This document shows positions 58,506-64,000 of a DNA stretch of 64,000 nt, piece by piece (position 1 is the stretch's first letter; every line of letters begins with the position of its first letter). Both the position numbers and the translations under genes were made by a program. Below the pieces are notes generated by a model that saw only the letters and a program-made list of their open reading frames with translations, did no database searches and was not told the origin of the DNA. The DNA is from Lepus europaeus. Lineage: Eukaryota; Chordata; Mammalia; Lagomorpha; Leporidae. The stretch lies in the NCBI RefSeq assembly GCF_033115175.1, contig NC_084831.1, positions 10,326,540-10,390,539 on the forward strand, in the 5' to 3' direction.

Positions 58506-58649
58506 GGGAATCAAGAAGGACATGTGCTGGGAGCCCACGAGTCCATCGAACACATGAGCGACTTCTCTGGAGCATCAGATAGTAGGGCTTTGTTGTTTTT
58601 GTTTTTTAATATCTTTTCATTCCATTTTCCCAGGAGCTTCTCTCTCTTT

Positions 58650-58888
58650 TTTTAAGATGTATTTATTTATTTGAAAGGCAGAGTTACAGAGAGGCAGAGA
58701 GAGAGAGATCTTCCATCCACTGGTTCACTCCCCAAATGGCTGCAATGGCCAGAACTGGGCCAATCTGAAGCCAGGAGCTTCTTCCCAGTCTCCCACATGG
58801 GTGCAGGGTCCCAAGGACTTGGGCCATCTTCTACTGCTTTCCCAGGCCACAGCAGAGAGCTGGATCGGAAGTGGAGCAGCCAGGAAAC
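58650..58888 (-). mobile_element. Type 1 SINE, 5'-truncated
   Basis: TTTAAGATGTATTTATTTAT at the left, stopping at GGAAGTGGAGCAGCCAGG. The tRNA-like head is absent. Confidence 0.9.
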
Positions 58889-58905
58889 TGCCTGCTACTA
58901 GAAGA

Positions 58906-59511
58906 GACCCCCAGCCCAACCAAAACAGTTCTTTCATTGCACCTGTCCTGAACACACGCAGGCGGTTTTCCTTGTCATTACTCCCTAACAACTATTTCCA
59001 TAGCACTTGCACCGTGTTAGGTGTCTTAATCTAGGGAGATGGGCGTGGGTTCTGTGCAAATACTGCACCGTGTTACAGAAGGGGCTGGAGGATCCGTGGA
59101 TTTGGGTGTCTGCAGTGGGTCCTGGGACCGATGCCCCCAGATATGGAGGGATGACAGCAGAGACTCTGCCAGCTGTTCCAGGGTCCCCGGCTCCCCTGGG
59201 GCGCAGCCTCCAGGACTTCTTGGGGGAGGGGCTATCACCATAACTCAAAGAACAAGTAGATAACCTGGAAAACGTGGCTCCGGTTTCTCGGGAAAATTGT
59301 TAACTAGCGTTTGTTTAAGCTGGTGAGTGTGGTCCAGGTGGTTACAATCTGCTAGGGTAGAGATTGTGGGGAAGAAACCAGGAATGACATATGCCGCTCA
59401 ACGAAACAAGCGAAAACAAGACAGCGGCGCCCGTGCAATGCGCCATCTGGTCAGAAACCGGCAGTGCTAGGGCAGAAGAAAGACATCAGCATGGATTTTT
59501 AAACTAACATT
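58906..59511 (+). other. FHAD1 intron 3, unassigned
   Basis: No recognised repeat, exon or motif. Confidence 0.4.
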
Positions 59512-59840
59512 TCTTTTTTTAAAGACTTCTTTATCTGAAAGAGTTACAGAGAAGCAGAGAGAGAAGGAGAGGCAGAGAGAGGGAGAGATCTTCCATCCGC
59601 TGGTTCACTCGCTAAATGGCCATAATGGTTGGAGCTATGCTGATCCAAAGCCAGGAGCTTCTTCTGGGTCTCCCACACGGGTACCAGGCCCAAGCACTTG
59701 GGCCATCCTCTGCTGCTTTCCCAGGTGCATTAGCAGGGAGCTGGGCCAGACACACAGCAGCTGGGACGCAAACCAGAGCTCCATGTGGGATGCTGGCATC
59801 GCAAGCTGCGCCTACCTGCAGCGCCCCAGTGCAAGCCCCA
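59512..59840 (-). mobile_element. Type 1 SINE, full length
   Basis: TTTTTTTAAAGACTTCTTTATC at the left, GCGCCCCAGTGCAAGCCCC at the right. Confidence 0.9.
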
Positions 59841-60074
59841 GAAAAGCAACTTTAACCTTCGTGCTAAGGCCATCCTGAGTGAACGTGCCTTAGGAAGAAC
59901 AAAACTGTTTTTTGAAAATTTTGAACCTTAAGAGCCACTTGTGGTGTGGGCTGCATTTCTGCTGGGCGCATTCCCCGTGAGAGCTGCTGTCCCCAGGGCC
60001 CTGCGTGCTGCAGGTGGCAGAGCCAGCTCTAGCCAGCCGTGCTCCTGAGCGGCCCAGGGCAGGATGGAGCCAGG

Positions 60075-60770
60075 GCCACAGCAGCAGTATTCGCAGGAGC
60101 CAGAGGCAACGTGGTGTCATCCAAGACGACCAGACAAACCGAGGCCCGTCCACGCCATGGAATACAGCCAGCCGTCAGAGGAGGGGGCTCTGACCCAAGC
60201 GCGTGCTGCAGCGCGGATGAAGCTGAATGCTAAGTGGAACGGGCCGGTCGTCAGAAGTCACTCACTGTCCGATTGTACCTGTGTGCTTGACGGTCGCCGT
60301 AGTCAGATTCATAGAGCCCGAGAATGGAACGGTGCCTGCCCGGGGCTCAAGGGAGGAGAGAGGAGTCATTTAATATGAATAGATTTTACTTTTATGGGCC
60401 AGCGCTGTGCATAGCAGGTAAAGCCGCTGCCTGCAGTGCCAGCATCCCATATGGGCGCCGGTTTGAGTCCTGGCTGCTCCACTTCCGATCCGGCTCTCTG
60501 CTGTGGCCTGGGAAAGCAGTAGAAGATGGTCCAAGTCCTTGAGCCCCTGCACCTGTGTGGGAGACCTGGATGAAGCTTCTGGCTCCTGGCTTCAGATCAG
60601 CACAGCTCTGGCCATTGTGGCAATTTGAGGAATGAACCAGTGGATGGAAGACCTCTCTCTGCCTCTGCTTCTGCCTCTCCCTCTCTTTAATTAGGTGTTT
60701 CAAATAAGATAAATAAATCTTTTTAAAAATTTTTACTTTTAAAAGATAGGAAGGTTCTTTCACAGCCATT
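60075..60770 (+). repeat. Old L1 3' end with SINE inserted
   Basis: GGCAACGTGGTGTCATCCAAG, CCATGGAATACAGCCAGCCG, AAGCTGAATGCTAAGTGGAAC and CAGATTCATAGAGCCCGAG in sense L1 order, then the SINE at 60396 and a short remainder. Confidence 0.65.
60396..60726 (+). mobile_element. Type 1 SINE, full length
   Basis: Head GGGCCAGCGCTGTGCATAGC, tail GTTTCAAATAAGATAAATAAATC. Confidence 0.93.
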
Positions 60771-60793
60771 GGAACATAATTAACACCACTGAG

Positions 60794-61060
60794 CCAATCA
60801 CTTACATCGGATAAGATGGAAACTTGTTTTTGACAATGAAAACATGTTGGGGCTCCATGTCTGGCCCCACCCTTTCAGTGCCTCCCGTAGCCAGAAGCCC
60901 AGTCTCTGATTGGATCGCATGCCCCACCCCTGAACCAATCCCAGAGATCAGAGAATGTGATTGGCTGATTGCTTGGCCCCACCCACAATGGGCGGAGAGG
61001 GAGGGAGGTTTCCCAGTCTCCAGAAGATGCAGAGTGGATTCTGCCTGTGGGCGGAGCTAG
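60794..61060. promoter_or_regulatory. CCAAT/GC-box cluster, promoter-like
   Basis: CCAAT or ATTGG at 60794, 60909, 60935 and 60960, the last three about 25 bases apart. GCCCCACCC words lie at about 60921 and 60976, and GGGCGG at 60990 and 61049. This is the grouping of NF-Y and SP/KLF sites found in TATA-less promoters. It could be an alternative FHAD1 promoter or part of an old LTR; no exon or splice donor was identified for it. Confidence 0.35.
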
Positions 61061-61392
61061 CGAGTCCAGGCTTCTGTGCCCCTGGAGTTAACCGTGGGGC
61101 ACGCTTACCTGAGCACCCGGTCCCGAGAGTGGATTCCTGCACCACAGCCACGGTCATCCCTAGACTTGAGCTCTAGAAGGCTGGGGAAACGCACGTGAAC
61201 TCACCACTTCTCACGTCCACCTACTCACACGATAAAGACGTATTCAACCAATGGAACTTGGTCATTGGAATGAGAGAGGCAAGACAGCCCAGGGGGCCGA
61301 GAGGGGTGCGAGTAACCCTGGATCCTAGTGTCCTGCCTGGGACAAGGGAGATCTCTGAGAGGAGAGAGGGAGGGAGAGGGAGCAGCCACCAG
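61061..61392 (+). other. FHAD1 intron 3, unassigned
   Basis: Two more CCAAT-type words lie at 61248-61266. Nothing else recognised. Confidence 0.4.
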
Positions 61393-61728
61393 ATTTTTTT
61401 TTTAAGATTTATTTATTTATTTGGAAGGCAGAGTTACAGAGAGGCAGAGGCAGAGAGAGAGAGAGAAAGAGAGAGAGGTCTTCCATCCACTGGTTCACTC
61501 CCCAACTGGCCATGCGGCCAGAGCTGCTCCAATCTGAAGCCGGGAGCCAGGAGCTTCTTCCAGGTCTCCCACACAGATGCAGGGCCCAAGGACTTGGGCC
61601 ATCTTCTACTGCTTTCCCAGGCCATAGCAGAGAGCTGGATTGGAAGTGGAGCAGCCGGAACTTGAACCAGCGCCCATATGGGATGCCTCAGGTGGCGACT
61701 TTACCCACTATGCCCCAGCGCCAGCCCT
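61393..61728 (-). mobile_element. Type 1 SINE, full length
   Basis: TTTTTTTTTAAGATTTATTT at the left, ATGCCCCAGCGCCAGCCC at the right. The head has a short deletion (GGGATGCCTCAGGTGGCG). Confidence 0.93.
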
Positions 61729-62854
<1,126 letters not shown>

Positions 62855-62914
62855 TGATGGGGTGTGGGAGTCGTGATGATAGGTCTTGGTTTTTGCTTGT
62901 TTTCTCTAATTTTT

Positions 62915-63200
62915 TAAAGATTTATTTATTTATTTATTTGAAAGGCAAAGCTACAGAGAGGCAGAGGCAGAGACAGAGAGAGAGGTCTTCCATCCGCTGG
63001 TTCACTCTCCAAATGGCCATGATGGCCAGAGCTGAGCCCAGTGAAGCCAGGAGCCAGGAGCTTCTTCCAGGTCTCACACACACGTGCTGGGGCCCCTGCA
63101 CTTGAGGGCCATCTTCTGCTGCCTTCCCAGGCCGTAGCAGAGAGCTGGATCGGAAGTGGAGCAACCAGGTCCTTTACCCGCTACGCCACAGCACCAGCCC
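62915..63200 (-). mobile_element. Type 1 SINE, small deletion near the head
   Basis: TTTTTTAAAGATTTATTTATTT at the left, GCCACAGCACCAGCCCC at the right. About 40 bases around the B-box region are missing (GGAGCAACCAGG joined to TCCTTTACCC). Confidence 0.9.
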
Positions 63201-64000
63201 CTGTTTTCTCTGGTTCTAAAAGCAAAACAAATCCCAGGATAAACAGAAAATAAGACAACAGTTTTTAAAAAATCAGCCATAAGCTTTATCACATGGATTT
63301 CTGCTGTGGGGTTTCTGGTACTCGTCCCCGCTCACCTAGGCTGCAGGATCCCTGTGGCGGCTCTCAGTGTGTGTGCGTGCGTGTGCACAAGTGTGCGAGC
63401 CCAGCTGTGAATGGGCAGCAGGACCTCGGTGGGCACCCTCGGAGCCAGATGTGCAGGAAGCCTGCGTTAAGGCCCGAGTGGTGGTGGTGAGCTGCCGGCC
63501 GCCTGAAGGCTCAGCTGGGGCCGGAGGACCGGTCCGCAGGTGGGCGCCCTCGTGCGGCTCTTGGTGTTGGCAGGAAGCCACGGCGCCCCACCACAGGACG
63601 TGCCCAGGGCTGCCGAGTCTCCCCCACGAGCAGTGGCCCTGGAGGGCACAGCAGAAGCTGCGTGGCTCTTGTGACCCGGCCTGGGGGCTCAGATTTCCTC
63701 TCTGGATTCAGACTCCGTGGTTCCTAGCAGAAGTCTGTTGTGGGTGGAGCTGTGTCTCCTCAGAGCGCAGGTGTCAGAGCCGTCACCACGGCAACACCGG
63801 ATGTGACCACGTGTGGCGGTAACCACGACAGAGGGGGTGAGGTCAGCAGGATCACCAGGGCCATCTTCGATGACTTGCACAGTTGGCCGAGTTTTGACAC
63901 CCACACGCACCCGTGCAACCCCAACCCCATGGTGATACGGAACGTGGCGCCCCCCGGGCGGTCCCCAGGTCCCCTACCCCACCCCGTGCGCTGCTCCTCT
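63201..64000 (+). other. FHAD1 intron 4, to window end
   Basis: GC-rich with no SINE. It contains a perfect X-box consensus at 63782-63795 and a GTGTGC run near 63370. No further FHAD1 exon recognised. Confidence 0.5.
63782..63795 (+). promoter_or_regulatory. Perfect X-box consensus (RFX-type)
   Basis: GTCACCACGGCAAC satisfies GTNRCC, two-base spacer, RGYAAC at every position. Another GGTAACCAC word lies about 25 bases downstream. Confidence 0.45.

Overview
The window is nuclear DNA of a mammal, almost certainly a leporid such as rabbit. The main clue is the repeat landscape: roughly a quarter to a third of the sequence is tRNA-derived SINEs of the lagomorph C-repeat (CSINE) type, with a rabbit-style L1 element at the left edge and an L1 3' end near 44-45 kb. 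The single-copy content matches the human 1p36.21 gene order TMEM51 then FHAD1, both on the + strand. There are no operons, CRISPR arrays or other prokaryotic features, and I found no new defence or mobile system.

Layout. 1-3413 is an L1-lineage element on the minus strand with an intact ORF1 and 5' UTR but no recognisable ORF2. 3.4-8.7 kb is SINE-rich sequence upstream of the coding part of TMEM51. 8721-11423 holds the two TMEM51 coding exons (250 codons plus stop), with the 3' UTR and polyadenylation signal to about 12075. 12-26 kb is the intergenic interval: a TGTGTC minisatellite, nested SINEs, one clear solo LTR inside an old L1 (20826-21443) and a second LTR-like block (16564-17072). 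26.06-26.47 kb is a CpG-rich promoter with an X-box-like motif and a clean splice donor at 26318, which I assign to FHAD1 exon 1. The FHAD1 coding exons in the window are 31966-32058, 53853-54059 and 62567-62828. They give the first 187 codons: the whole FHA domain and the start of a proline-rich linker. The gene continues past the right edge.

Repeat vocabulary used below. Type 1 SINE is the common C repeat, with a head word like TGGCATAGCAGGTAAAGC, a B-box-like GGTTCGAGTCC and a tail of CT-rich sequence then TTTCAAATAAATAAATCTTT. Type 2 SINE is a young, very uniform subfamily with the head word AATAGGCTAATCCTCC, ending in CACTCTGCCTGTC plus poly-A. Type 3 SINE is an older diverged form with GTGCCTGGCTTTGAGTCCC and TGCACACCCTGGGAGGCAGC. 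Repeat family names were given by eye from remembered consensus sequences, and most edges are good to about 5-15 bases. Edges marked by target-site duplications are exact.

How the genes relate. TMEM51 encodes a small two-pass membrane protein with PY-type motifs. FHAD1 encodes a forkhead-associated-domain protein. I see no shared regulation. The FHAD1 promoter X-box and several perfect cAMP-response elements in its introns would suit expression in ciliated and testicular cells, but that is inference.
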